Assembly (NCBI RefSeq): GCF_900143205.1
Contig: NZ_FRDH01000005.1
Span: 186,001-250,000 of the forward strand
DNA: 64,000 bases
Reading direction: 5' to 3'
Source: Butyrivibrio hungatei DSM 14810
GTDB lineage: Bacteria > Bacillota > Clostridia > Lachnospirales > Lachnospiraceae
Shown here: positions 53,160 to 61,977 of the stretch, in pieces
Layout of the letters: each line of letters opens with the position of its first letter
Numbering within the stretch: the first letter of the stretch is position 1
Notes under the pieces: generated by a model
Told to the model about the DNA's origin: nothing
Seen by the model: only the letters and a program-made list of their open reading frames with translations
The model's database searches: none
Translations under genes and position numbers: made by a program

Positions 53160-55004
53160 ATGAGTAATAACGAAGTAAAGATCAGATACGACGAGTCAGG
53201 CCTTGATGAGAAGATCATCAGAGCCGTTTCAGAGATGGGATTTGAATACATGTCCCCAATTCAGCAGGCAGCAATTCCTGTCATGCTTGAAGGAAAGGAT
53301 ATCATAGGGCAGGCCCAGACTGGAACCGGTAAAACAGCTGCTTTTGGAATACCTCTTCTTCAGAAGGTAGATCCAGACAACAAGCACTTACAGGCCGTTG
53401 TATTGTGCCCTACCAGAGAGCTTGCAATGCAGGCTGCTGATGATATAAGAGATTTTGCCAAGTACATGTTTGGCATCAAGGTCCTTGCAGTTTATGGAGG
53501 ACAGGATATTTCAAGACAGATCAGAGCTCTTTCTTCAGGTGTTCAGATCGTTGTTGGTACACCAGGAAGAGTTATGGACCATATGCGTAGACATACCATG
53601 AAGATGAAGGATGTTAAGGTCCTTGTACTTGATGAAGCAGATGAAATGCTTGATATGGGCTTTAGAGAAGATATCGAGACTATTTTACAGGGTATGCCTG
53701 AAGAGAGACAGACAGCTCTTTTCTCTGCAACAATGCCAGAGCCTATCTTGCAGATCACAAGAAAGTATCAGAGCGAAGATGCTGAGTACATCAAGATGAC
53801 TCCTAAGGAGATCACAGTAGCAGCTATCGATCAGGCTTACTACAGAGTTCCTCAGAAGTCTAAGGAAGAAGTACTCTGCAGACTTATGGATTACTATAAT
53901 CCTTCAAGATCACTTATTTTCTGTAATACCAAGAGAATGGTTGATCAGCTTGCTGAGAATCTTAAGGGTAAGGGTTATCTTGCTGATGGCCTTCACGGAG
54001 ATCTTTCACAGAATCAGAGAGATACAGTAATGAATCTCTTTAGAAGCGGAAGGATCAATATTCTTATTGCTACAGACGTTGCAGCAAGAGGTATTGATGT
54101 CAGCGGCGTTGAGGCTGTATTTAATTTTGATATTCCTGAAGATATTGAGTATTATGTACATAGAATAGGACGTACCGGTAGAGCTGGTAAGAGCGGCAAA
54201 TCATTTACTCTTGTTGGTGGAAGAGAGATGTACAAGCTCAGAGAGATCGAAAAGGTATGTCATACCAAGATCGAAGAGAGAAAGGTTCCTTCTGCAAAAG
54301 AGATAACAAGAGCTAAATCACAGAAGGTATTTGCTGAAGTTATTGATATTATTGAGAATAGTGATATCACTTCAGCTCTTGAGTTTGTTAAGCAGAAGGT
54401 AGAAGAAGGTGAGTATACAGCAGAGCAGCTTGCAGCAGGCTTTATGAAGCTCAAGATGGGCGCTGATATTGAAGATCTTGATTTTAGCTTTGACAGACCT
54501 TCAAGAGGCAGATACGGCAGATCTGAAGGAAGAGGTCGTGACGGCAGAAGCCGTGATGGCAGACGCTTTGACAGAGACGGTAAGGGACGCGATGGAAGAC
54601 GCTCTGACAGAGATGGTAAGAGCCGTGATGGCAGACGCTTCGATAGAGACGGTAAGAGCCGCGATGGAAGACGCTCAGATAGAAATGGTGCTATTCGCGA
54701 TGGAAGACGTTTTGATAAAGATTCCAAGGATAGATCAAAAACTGGAACAGACATGATAAGGAGCCAGAAGAAGGATCGCAGACCTAGAAACAATCCCGGA
54801 GAAGGCTTCGAAAAGGTTGGACGCGTCAGCATTAAGGGCGAGTCTTCAACAAAGGCTTGGTATGTTGGTGAAGATACAAACACCATGAACGTTTCAAAGA
54901 AAGAGAAAAAGCAGATCAAGTCTGAAAACAAGAAGAGAAGTATTGATTACTTACAGGATGTAAATGATCTTGTAATGGAGAGCTTTGGAAAGCGCAAAAA
55001 ATAA
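53160..55004 (+). CDS. DEAD-box RNA helicase (CshA/DeaD-like) with Arg/Asp/Gly repeat tail
   Basis: 614 residues. Helicase motifs in order: Q motif ending SPIQQAAIP, AQTGTGKTA, PTRELA, GTPGR, DEAD, SAT, then the second RecA domain with DVAARGID and HRIGRTGRAG. A DbpA/DeaD-type RNA-binding segment spans ~385-440. A basic, low-complexity tail (~440-600) contains five 12-residue repeats R-D-G-R-R-[F/S]-D-R-D-G-K-x. Such tails bind RNA and often promote condensate formation. Likely role: ribosome assembly or mRNA decay, where it could work with RNase Y. Confidence 0.95.
   Translation: MSNNEVKIRYDESGLDEKIIRAVSEMGFEYMSPIQQAAIPVMLEGKDIIGQAQTGTGKTAAFGIPLLQKVDPDNKHLQAVVLCPTRELAMQAADDIRDFAKYMFGIKVLAVYGGQDISRQIRALSSGVQIVVGTPGRVMDHMRRHTMKMKDVKVLVLDEADEMLDMGFREDIETILQGMPEERQTALFSATMPEPILQITRKYQSEDAEYIKMTPKEITVAAIDQAYYRVPQKSKEEVLCRLMDYYNPSRSLIFCNTKRMVDQLAENLKGKGYLADGLHGDLSQNQRDTVMNLFRSGRINILIATDVAARGIDVSGVEAVFNFDIPEDIEYYVHRIGRTGRAGKSGKSFTLVGGREMYKLREIEKVCHTKIEERKVPSAKEITRAKSQKVFAEVIDIIENSDITSALEFVKQKVEEGEYTAEQLAAGFMKLKMGADIEDLDFSFDRPSRGRYGRSEGRGRDGRSRDGRRFDRDGKGRDGRRSDRDGKSRDGRRFDRDGKSRDGRRSDRNGAIRDGRRFDKDSKDRSKTGTDMIRSQKKDRRPRNNPGEGFEKVGRVSIKGESSTKAWYVGEDTNTMNVSKKEKKQIKSENKKRSIDYLQDVNDLVMESFGKRKK
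54552..54731 (+). repeat. Five 36-base tandem repeats inside the helicase gene
   Basis: Units start at 54552, 54588, 54624, 54660 and 54696, each coding a variant of RDGRRFDRDGKS. Residue 6 alternates F,S,F,S,F, so the unit of duplication is probably 72 bases. Units 4 and 5 have diverged. Confidence 0.9.
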
Positions 55005-55019
55005 GGAGATGGGATAGCT

Positions 55020-56246
55020 GTGTCAAAGGGGATGAATGCAGGTAATCTAGAAAAGCGTTTTAATTCCAGACGAATTAAGGCCAAGATCTTCAACATGGTA
55101 AGTGTTGGAGTTATTGATGAGCCAATTAATAAGTTTTATGACGTTATCAGTATTATTGCTATCATCTTAAACCTTGCTGCGGCTTTTGCCATTACATTTG
55201 ATTATATGGAGGAGCACTATAAAGAGCTCCTCCTTGCTATTGAAGCAGTTACAACTGCCTTTTTTGCAGTTGATTATGTTCTAAGGATCGTATCAGCTAA
55301 TGAGCTTTATCCTAAGCTTACAGAAGGAAAATCAATTTTAAGATATATCTTTTCCTTTACAGGTCTGATCGATCTTTTATCATTTTTACCTTATTATCTT
55401 CCGGTATTCTTTCCGGCAGGAAGTACAGTATTTAGGCTTTTTAGAGTCGCTAGAATACTGAGACTTTTTAGAATCAATTCCTATTATGATCAACTAAATG
55501 TTATTACTGAAGTCATAGTATCCAAGAGCCAACAGCTCCTTGCCTCAGTATTTATCATATTTATCCTTATGCTTGCATCAAGTCTTTGTATGTACAGCGT
55601 GGAGCATGAGGCACAGCCTAGAGTTTTCCAAAATGCATTTTCAGGAATATGGTGGTCCGCATCTACACTTTTAACTGTTGGTTATGGAGATATATATCCT
55701 GTTACCATAACTGGTAAGATATTGGGCATCATTATCAGTTTCCTTGGTGTTGGAATGGTTGCGATTCCTACAGGTATTATTTCTGCTGGATTCGTGGAAC
55801 AGTACCAGAGACTTAAGACTGTTGGAGACTACGCAGAGGAAGAAAACCTTCACTTCATAAGAGTTAAGATCCTTGATAGTGATGTGTGGAATGGCAAGAA
55901 GATCATGGAACTTGCGCTTCCAAAGGATGTCATAATCGTAGCTATTCAAAGGGGCAAGGATACCATAATTCCTAGAGGCGATACAGTTATAGAAAAAGGC
56001 GATGTAATAGTCATGTGCGCCGAGAAGGTCAAGGATATACAGCCTATTGATCTAAAAGAAATAGTTATAAACGAAGGCCATTCCTGGAACGGCGTTGCAA
56101 TTAAAAATCTTGATATTTCAAGACAAAGCTTTATATTTATGGTAAGGCGTAGGGGCAAAGCTATGCTTCCAAAGGGTAGCCTAGTTATCAAAGCAGGAGA
56201 TGTAGTGCTTCTATATGAGAAGCATGTAAGAAACGAGAATGTATAA
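55020..56246 (+). CDS. Voltage-gated-type potassium channel with two TrkA-C domains
   Basis: 408 residues. Six membrane helices: S1-S3, an arginine-rich S4 (RLFRVARILRLFRI), S5, and the pore with selectivity filter T219-V-G-Y-G-D224. The soluble C terminus has two TrkA-C (RCK-C) type domains, each with ...W-N-G-x3...I-x-x-GD-V-I/V (about residues 280-340 and 345-408). No Rossmann RCK-N domain is present. GTG start at 55020 with AAGGAGATGGG upstream; an in-frame ATG at 55032 is an alternative. Ligand at TrkA-C domains could be c-di-AMP or another nucleotide; not determined. The next gene overlaps by 8 bases. Confidence 0.93.
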   Translation: MSKGMNAGNLEKRFNSRRIKAKIFNMVSVGVIDEPINKFYDVISIIAIILNLAAAFAITFDYMEEHYKELLLAIEAVTTAFFAVDYVLRIVSANELYPKLTEGKSILRYIFSFTGLIDLLSFLPYYLPVFFPAGSTVFRLFRVARILRLFRINSYYDQLNVITEVIVSKSQQLLASVFIIFILMLASSLCMYSVEHEAQPRVFQNAFSGIWWSASTLLTVGYGDIYPVTITGKILGIIISFLGVGMVAIPTGIISAGFVEQYQRLKTVGDYAEEENLHFIRVKILDSDVWNGKKIMELALPKDVIIVAIQRGKDTIIPRGDTVIEKGDVIVMCAEKVKDIQPIDLKEIVINEGHSWNGVAIKNLDISRQSFIFMVRRRGKAMLPKGSLVIKAGDVVLLYEKHVRNENV

Positions 56247-57093
56247 CAGTTTAGAATTAAAACAGCAGATCTTTAAAGACACAGATCTTTTTGTTCTTGA
56301 TATGGATGGCACATTTTATCTTGAAAATGACATCCTTGATGGAGCTTTGGATTTTCTTGATGTAGTAAAAAAGTCAGGAAAGAGATACATCTTTTTTACT
56401 AACAATTCTTCTACTTCAGCTGAGCTTTATATCGAAAAGCTTGCTAAGATGAACTGTCATATCACAAGAGATATGATCATGACTTCGGGAGATGTTATGA
56501 TCAGATTCCTAAAGACAAATTACCCAGGTAAAAAAGTCTATCTTCTTGGTACTAAGCCACTTGAAGATAGTTTTGAAGAGGCGGGCATTACGCTGTTTAA
56601 TAAGGATAATAGCGACGCTCTTGCTAATATGTCAGAAAGACCTGACATTGTTGTAGTTGGATTTGATAAAACTCTTACATTTGAAAAGCTTTCAAATGCA
56701 TGTACATATATTCGAGAAGGAGCTCTTTTCCTTGCAACTCATCTTGATATAAATTGCCCTATGAAGGGTGGATTTATTCCTGATTGTGGATCTATCTGTA
56801 AAGCTATTGAACTTTCTACAGGGGTTTCTCCAAGGTTTGTAGGTAAGCCATTTAAAGAGACTGTCGATATGGTTGCTGATGCTACAGGTGTAGAGCGCAG
56901 CAAGATCTCTTTTGTTGGAGACAGGATCTACACTGATGTTGCAACTGGAGTTAATAACGGAGCCAAGGGAGTTCTTGTTCTTACTGGGGAAACCAAAGAA
57001 GAAGACATTGCAAAGTCAGACATAAAACCAGATGTGGTTTTTGAGTCTATAAAAGAAATTGGAAATATCGGGAGGTGTTTAGCTAATGAGTAA
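56239..57093 (+). CDS. HAD-IIA family sugar phosphatase (NagD-like)
   Basis: 284 residues. HAD motifs: DMDGT nucleophile with DxD, TNNSS motif II, the C2-type cap, K in GKPFKET and motif IV GDRIYTDV. NagD/AraL-like enzymes dephosphorylate sugar phosphates or nucleotides. The start overlaps the channel gene and the stop overlaps the arabinofuranosidase gene by 8 bases, so its closest functional partner is probably the sugar metabolism gene; Bacillus AraL is a HAD phosphatase in the arabinose operon. Confidence 0.92.
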   Translation: MYNSLELKQQIFKDTDLFVLDMDGTFYLENDILDGALDFLDVVKKSGKRYIFFTNNSSTSAELYIEKLAKMNCHITRDMIMTSGDVMIRFLKTNYPGKKVYLLGTKPLEDSFEEAGITLFNKDNSDALANMSERPDIVVVGFDKTLTFEKLSNACTYIREGALFLATHLDINCPMKGGFIPDCGSICKAIELSTGVSPRFVGKPFKETVDMVADATGVERSKISFVGDRIYTDVATGVNNGAKGVLVLTGETKEEDIAKSDIKPDVVFESIKEIGNIGRCLANE

Positions 57094-59002
57094 GACTATT
57101 AGCAAAGGTATGTTTGGACTGTTCTTTGAGGATATCAACTACGGTCTTGACGGTGGTCTTCATGCAGAAATGCTTGAGAACCGTAGTTTTGATTTTTTGG
57201 AGTGTCACGGACATAAATCAAATTATTATCAGGTGGAAGCACCATTATACGGATGGAGTGCATATCCTTCTGCATCAGATATAGAGCTTACAGCTTCTAA
57301 GGAAAATCCACTTAATGATGTAAATCCAAGTCACTTGGTTGCAGACGTTAAAAAGGATGGAGCAGGCTTTACTAACAAGGCTTATGAAGGAATCTTTTTA
57401 AAGAAGGGTGTAGGCGCTGATATTAGCTTCTATGCTAAGGCAGATAAAGAGACATCAGTGTTTATCAAGATCTTTTCAGAAGATGGAAAAGAGCTTGTAT
57501 CTAGTGATGAGATCAAGGTTTCATCAGCTGATTGGACAAAATATACTACAGAGCTAATTAACAATGAGGATATCAAAGCTGGTAAATTTACTGTAGTTAT
57601 GGGTAATTGCGGCGTTATTTCTTTTGACCAGTTCAGAGCATATCCAAAGGATGCTGTACTTGGCCTTTTCAGAAAAGACCTTGTGGAGCTATTAAAGGAT
57701 CTTAAGCCTGGATTTATGAGATTCCCTGGCGGTTGTGTAGTAGAGGGAAATGAGCTTACTAACAGATATCAGTGGAAGCTTACAGTAGGCCCTTCTGAGG
57801 AAAGAAAAGCTAACTGGAACAGATGGGCTGTTCATGGCAATGACAACGATCACGGCAACAAGGATATGGGAGATTTCCCTTATTACAACCAGACTCTTGG
57901 AATTGGTTATTATGAGTACTTCCTTCTTTGCGAGTATCTTGGTTGTGAGCCACTTCCAGTTCAGAACGTTGGACTTGCCTGCCAGTATCAGTCAGATCAG
58001 CTTGTAGAGAGCTCATCACCTGAGTTTAATGAGTTTGTCCAGGACGCCCTTGATCTTATTGAATTTGCAAATGGAGATGTCAGCACAAAATGGGGCGCAG
58101 TTCGTGCTAAGATGGGACATCCAGAAAGCTTTAACTTAAAGCTTATTGGTATCGGTAATGAGCAGTGGGAGACTGATAAGGTTGATTTCTTCCACCGTTA
58201 TGATGTATTTGAGAAGGCTATCCACGACAAGTATCCGGAGATCAAGTGCTGTGGTAGTGCCGGCCCTGATGTTACATCAGATCATTACAGAGATGCCTGG
58301 AATCACTTCTCACCAAAGATGAAGGCAGATCCAAATTACAGCTATGCTGTAGATGAGCATTATTATGTATCAGATGAGTGGATGTACAACAACGTTCACA
58401 TGTATGATGCATATGACAAGCACAAGAAGGTATTTGCTGGAGAGTATGCCTGCCATATCAATCCAGACAGAGTACCTGAAAAGAGAAACAGCTTTGGTGC
58501 AGCTCTTGCTGAGGCAGCATTTATGACTGGTCTTGAAAAGAACTGTGACGTTGTACTTATGGCTTCTTATGCACCATTATTTGCAAGACTTAAGTTTACA
58601 CAGTGGCAGCCAGATCTTATCTGGTTTGATGCTTCATCAGCTTATGGTTCACCAAGCTACTATGTTCAGAAGATCTATTCAAGATTTACAGGAACTGAGC
58701 TTGTTGATGTAGACTTTAATGACCTTGAGAAGGATAGAGTATATGTAACTGTATCTAAGGATTCTGAGAAGATGTATATCAAGGTTATCAATGCAGGAAA
58801 TGCTGATGTAGAGCTTAACCTTGCTGCTATTAGCGGATATCATAAGGGAGCATCCAAAATCTACAAGATGGAAGGCGATGTAGATGATTGCAACAGCATC
58901 GAAGAGCCTACAAAGGTTTCACTTGTAGAAGAGGACGCTGAGCTTGGATTTAACTACATTTCTAAGCCAAACACTATTTCAGTTATTGTTTCTGATATCT
59001 GA
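57086..59002 (+). CDS. Alpha-L-arabinofuranosidase, GH51, with inserted carbohydrate-binding-like domain
   Basis: 638 residues, no signal peptide, so cytoplasmic. Releases terminal arabinose from arabino-oligosaccharides that have been taken up. The acid/base E359 lies in GIGNEQWE and the nucleophile E453 in FAGEYAC. The N terminus (MFGLFFEDINYGLDGGL) joins the barrel; a jelly-roll domain like CBM4/9 covers ~80-195, and a C-terminal beta domain follows (~530-638). GGGAGGTG precedes the ATG. Overlap with the HAD phosphatase indicates coupling. It is followed by a bidirectional terminator. Confidence 0.94.
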   Translation: MSKTISKGMFGLFFEDINYGLDGGLHAEMLENRSFDFLECHGHKSNYYQVEAPLYGWSAYPSASDIELTASKENPLNDVNPSHLVADVKKDGAGFTNKAYEGIFLKKGVGADISFYAKADKETSVFIKIFSEDGKELVSSDEIKVSSADWTKYTTELINNEDIKAGKFTVVMGNCGVISFDQFRAYPKDAVLGLFRKDLVELLKDLKPGFMRFPGGCVVEGNELTNRYQWKLTVGPSEERKANWNRWAVHGNDNDHGNKDMGDFPYYNQTLGIGYYEYFLLCEYLGCEPLPVQNVGLACQYQSDQLVESSSPEFNEFVQDALDLIEFANGDVSTKWGAVRAKMGHPESFNLKLIGIGNEQWETDKVDFFHRYDVFEKAIHDKYPEIKCCGSAGPDVTSDHYRDAWNHFSPKMKADPNYSYAVDEHYYVSDEWMYNNVHMYDAYDKHKKVFAGEYACHINPDRVPEKRNSFGAALAEAAFMTGLEKNCDVVLMASYAPLFARLKFTQWQPDLIWFDASSAYGSPSYYVQKIYSRFTGTELVDVDFNDLEKDRVYVTVSKDSEKMYIKVINAGNADVELNLAAISGYHKGASKIYKMEGDVDDCNSIEEPTKVSLVEEDAELGFNYISKPNTISVIVSDI

Positions 59003-59021
59003 TATTAGATTTAGATCAAAC

Positions 59022-59057
59022 AAAAAAGGATGTGTCTATTTGGACACATCCTTTTTT
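59022..59057. terminator. Bidirectional terminator between convergent arabinofuranosidase and RpiB-type genes
   Basis: Fifteen-base arms AAAAAAGGATGTGTC / GACACATCCTTTTTT with a 6-base loop; the A and T runs allow termination in both directions. Confidence 0.95.
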
Positions 59058-59070
59058 GTTACCAATGTTA

Positions 59071-59715
59071 TTATTTACCAAGGATCTTATGAACAGCTTC
59101 TTTGATACGAGCATCCTTTGCATTAGCATCAAAATACTCAAGGAAATGTTCACCTGAAAGAGCACCCTTAACAAGGTCCTGATCAAGGTTTTCTAAGATC
59201 TCAACAACATCCTGCTTGTAAGTTACTTTCTTAACTTCATCAAGGATCTTCTTGTTGCGCTGCTCTGGAACAGCTCTTTCTCTAGGATATCCCTGTCCGC
59301 TTGCTTCACTAAAGAGCTTCTCGAATGTGTACTCAAGGTTTAACTCAGCACCCCAGCCTGACTTAAGAGCGAAGTTCATTGAGATAGCATTTCCATCGTT
59401 TATCTGTGCGAATGTATAAGCATCAAGAGGATCTGTTACATGTCCGCAGATAACACCTGGGAAGCTGTTGCAAGCGAGCATAGCGCCTTCACCTGTTCCA
59501 CATCCTGTAACAACATAATCAACAGCGCCTGAATTAAGAAGAACGCAAGCAAGGATACCATTCTGAACGTATGTAAGCTGAGCCTCGTCCTCTGCAGAGT
59601 ACATTCCGTAGTTAAATACTTCAAAGCCGTGCTTGTCAGCAACTTTTTTGAGGGCACCATAGATCATTTCATTCTTGGCTGCCTGACTATTTTCATTGAT
59701 AAGTGCGATTTTCAT
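59071..59715 (-). CDS. RpiB/LacA/LacB family sugar-phosphate isomerase
   Basis: 214 residues, longer than the usual ~150. Interconverts aldose and ketose phosphates such as ribose-5-phosphate and ribulose-5-phosphate. The catalytic cysteine is C72 in VVTGCGTGEG, and later GHVTDPLDAYTFAQINDGN is conserved. The extra ~60 C-terminal residues (VTYKQDVVEILEN onward) are typical of a Firmicute subgroup whose substrate is not certain. It shares a terminator with the arabinofuranosidase gene on the other strand, which fits a pentose context. GGAAAGGAAA precedes the ATG. Confidence 0.9.
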   Translation of the reverse strand: MKIALINENSQAAKNEMIYGALKKVADKHGFEVFNYGMYSAEDEAQLTYVQNGILACVLLNSGAVDYVVTGCGTGEGAMLACNSFPGVICGHVTDPLDAYTFAQINDGNAISMNFALKSGWGAELNLEYTFEKLFSEASGQGYPRERAVPEQRNKKILDEVKKVTYKQDVVEILENLDQDLVKGALSGEHFLEYFDANAKDARIKEAVHKILGK

Positions 59716-59849
59716 TTTAATTTCCTTTCCGAATCATCATCTACAAATGTTAGTAGTTTATTGTAATTATAATTTTAGATTTATACGGATTTAAAGTCTA
59801 CTTGTTATCAAGATTTGTGTTATTTTTGCAAGATTTCTGTCAAAGTTTT

Positions 59850-59878
59850 TTGTGAGTTTTTATTTCTTTAGGTATAGA
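59850..59878 (+). promoter_or_regulatory. Possible promoter of the TPR-thiN-CDF operon
   Basis: TTGTGA (59850-59855), a 17-base spacer, TATAGA (59873-59878). A second possible -10, TATACT at 59890-59895, lies further down. Between 59716 and 59849 I see only AT-rich DNA of the divergent promoter region. Confidence 0.45.
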
Positions 59879-59941
59879 ATAAATCATGCTATACTATAGA
59901 TTGTTTGATTATTATGAGATTTATGTACAGAGGTTAAGGAT

Positions 59942-61306
59942 TTGGGTTACAACAGAAACAGAAATATTAACAGAAAAAGAAAAGGCTATAGGAAAAAGAA
60001 AAGAGGAATCGATCTAAAAAGAATAGGTATTATCGCAGCCTCTACAGTTGCAATAGTGATCTGCGGATATGTTGTTTACAGTCACCTTCCGTTTGTTAAG
60101 GTAAATAAGGCAATTGCCGCTGGTGATAAGTATACAGAAAATGCGGATTATCAGTCAGCAATCGAATCATATCAGAAAGCCCTTGATATTGATAAAGAGT
60201 CAGTTACAGCTTATTCAAATCTTGCTGGAGCGTATCTTAGTTTAGATGATCTTGAATCAGCCAAAAGTGTATTTTATGAAGGATATCAGAATACCGGAAA
60301 TACAGCTCTTTTAGATAATTATCATACAGTAGTTCTTAATCAGGCAGTATATGACATGAACAATCAGAAGACTGATCTTAACACTGTTTTATCTATTGTA
60401 AATGTCTTGGAAGAAAATAGTGAGAACGTCCATGCAGTGGAGCTTTTAAATGCTGCATCTGACAGATGCTTTGCAGATTCATACAGCTCTGATATGAACC
60501 AGCTTTTTAGATCAGACGATGAAAATATGCCAACTTATGAGCAGTATGCTGATATGATCGGAAGGATGGTATCCGTTTATCAAAACAATGGTTCTGAAGA
60601 ACTCAAAGGGGCTATCCAGGATTATCTTGTTCCTAACATTGATTCTTTTGCATTAGATGTAGCTAATGTTGATACATATCTTGGACTGATTGATTCTACA
60701 ACAGCTGTTGTGGGTTCAAACAACGAGATCGATTCATTTAAAGCATGCCTTAATAATTCAAAAGAGGTTTTATCAGTATTTTCTGATATATTCACTCAGC
60801 TTGATGTTGGAAATGTAGATGAACTCAGGGACTTTGTTGTTTCTGATTCTTATATCGCTTTACGAGATGTGTTCCTTAATAATCAGGATACACCACAGGA
60901 GAACACAACCTACGTTCCTATCAGCCGTGAAGCAATTGTTCTTGATAGAAAAGATTCTACATGGTCATATAGATTTATGAATTTTGAAGAAAATCCTGAG
61001 ACTAGCGGAGTTATCACTCTTTGGGCTAATTTCTTTGAGGATAATGGCGTACAGAGAGCAGCTATTTCCTATGAACCGGCTGCTATAAATGGAAATGTGT
61101 ATCCTCATACTCAGTATTCTGTAACATATCTTTACAGCTATATCACATCTGGCAAATCTACTAAGGTTGCTCAGATGAACTACAGACTTGATACTACCAT
61201 CACTCAAGAAAACGGTGAGGTGGATGAGACTATAGTTGGAGATTGGGGCGGAGCCAATGAGTGGGTTATGGATATCGATACTATAGAATCTAGGATTAAA
61301 GCATAA
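59942..61306 (+). CDS. TPR-repeat membrane-anchored protein
   Basis: 454 residues with a very basic N terminus (RKRKGYRKKKRG), one membrane helix (~29-46) and two or so TPR units (about residues 52-125: YQSAIESYQKALDIDKESVTAYSNLAGAYLSL). The rest faces outside and has no recognised domain. A TTG at 59942 with AGAGG upstream is the start; no closer ATG is available. Its stop overlaps the thiN start (TAATG). It may organise an envelope complex; function unknown. Confidence 0.8.
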   Translation: MGYNRNRNINRKRKGYRKKKRGIDLKRIGIIAASTVAIVICGYVVYSHLPFVKVNKAIAAGDKYTENADYQSAIESYQKALDIDKESVTAYSNLAGAYLSLDDLESAKSVFYEGYQNTGNTALLDNYHTVVLNQAVYDMNNQKTDLNTVLSIVNVLEENSENVHAVELLNAASDRCFADSYSSDMNQLFRSDDENMPTYEQYADMIGRMVSVYQNNGSEELKGAIQDYLVPNIDSFALDVANVDTYLGLIDSTTAVVGSNNEIDSFKACLNNSKEVLSVFSDIFTQLDVGNVDELRDFVVSDSYIALRDVFLNNQDTPQENTTYVPISREAIVLDRKDSTWSYRFMNFEENPETSGVITLWANFFEDNGVQRAAISYEPAAINGNVYPHTQYSVTYLYSYITSGKSTKVAQMNYRLDTTITQENGEVDETIVGDWGGANEWVMDIDTIESRIKA

Positions 61307-61977
61307 TGGATAAAAAATGTGTTATTGTTTCAGCTGGTGATTTTGTTCCGGTTGATCTTGATCTTAATGACGGAGATTATCTGATAGCATGCGATGCTGG
61401 CTTTTTGAATGTTCAAAAGCTTGGACTATTGCCAGATCTTATCATCGGAGATTTTGATTCTCTTTCTGAAACAGGAAGTCTTGGTCTTAGCGCCCTTCGT
61501 GAAATAGAAGAAGCAGATCCTTCCCGTGTCATGAGACTTGATGTTATGAAGGATGACACAGACACCATTAAAGCCGTTAAAGTTGGCTTATCTAAGGGCT
61601 ATACAAAGTTTTATCTATATGGAGCTCTTGGAGGCAAGAGAGTAGATCATACTATTGCAAATATTCAGACTCTTACCTATATCAAACACAACGGTGGTAA
61701 GGGCTATATCATGGAGCATAACAGAGTTCTTATGATAGCTGAAAATGAGACTGTTAGGTTTCATGCTGGAAATACAGGCTATATATCAGTCTTTTCATTG
61801 TCTGAAGTTTCAAAAGGTGTCACATTAAAGGGATTGATGTATAATTTGGATAAAGGAGAGCTCCGCTCAGATTTTCCTTTGGGGGTCAGTAACGAGTTTA
61901 TTATTGATGAGGAGGCTGAGATAACCGTTGAGGAGGGAACGCTTCTGATAACGGCATATTTCTCTGAAGAATTATGA
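61306..61977 (+). CDS. thiN: Thiamine diphosphokinase
   Basis: 223 residues. Converts thiamine to thiamine diphosphate. ACDAGFLNVQKLGLLPDLIIGDFDS, KDDTDTIKAVK and GALGGKRVDHTIANI match the conserved catalytic segments, and a C-terminal beta domain binds thiamine. Start overlaps the TPR gene and its stop overlaps the CDF gene by 4 bases (ATGA). No thiamine riboswitch was seen in front of this operon. Confidence 0.95.
   Translation: MDKKCVIVSAGDFVPVDLDLNDGDYLIACDAGFLNVQKLGLLPDLIIGDFDSLSETGSLGLSALREIEEADPSRVMRLDVMKDDTDTIKAVKVGLSKGYTKFYLYGALGGKRVDHTIANIQTLTYIKHNGGKGYIMEHNRVLMIAENETVRFHAGNTGYISVFSLSEVSKGVTLKGLMYNLDKGELRSDFPLGVSNEFIIDEEAEITVEEGTLLITAYFSEEL

Noticed and set aside
54552..54731. The regularly spaced repeats as a CRISPR array
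   Set aside because: They are contiguous 36-base units without spacers and are in frame within the helicase gene.
54260..54931. A 223-codon minus-strand reading frame rich in Leu/Pro/Ser/Arg
   Set aside because: It is the antisense of the helicase repeat tail and has no ribosome site or family resemblance.
59716..59941. A thiamine (TPP) riboswitch in front of the TPR-thiN operon
   Set aside because: The THI-box bases were not found in this AT-rich divergent promoter region.
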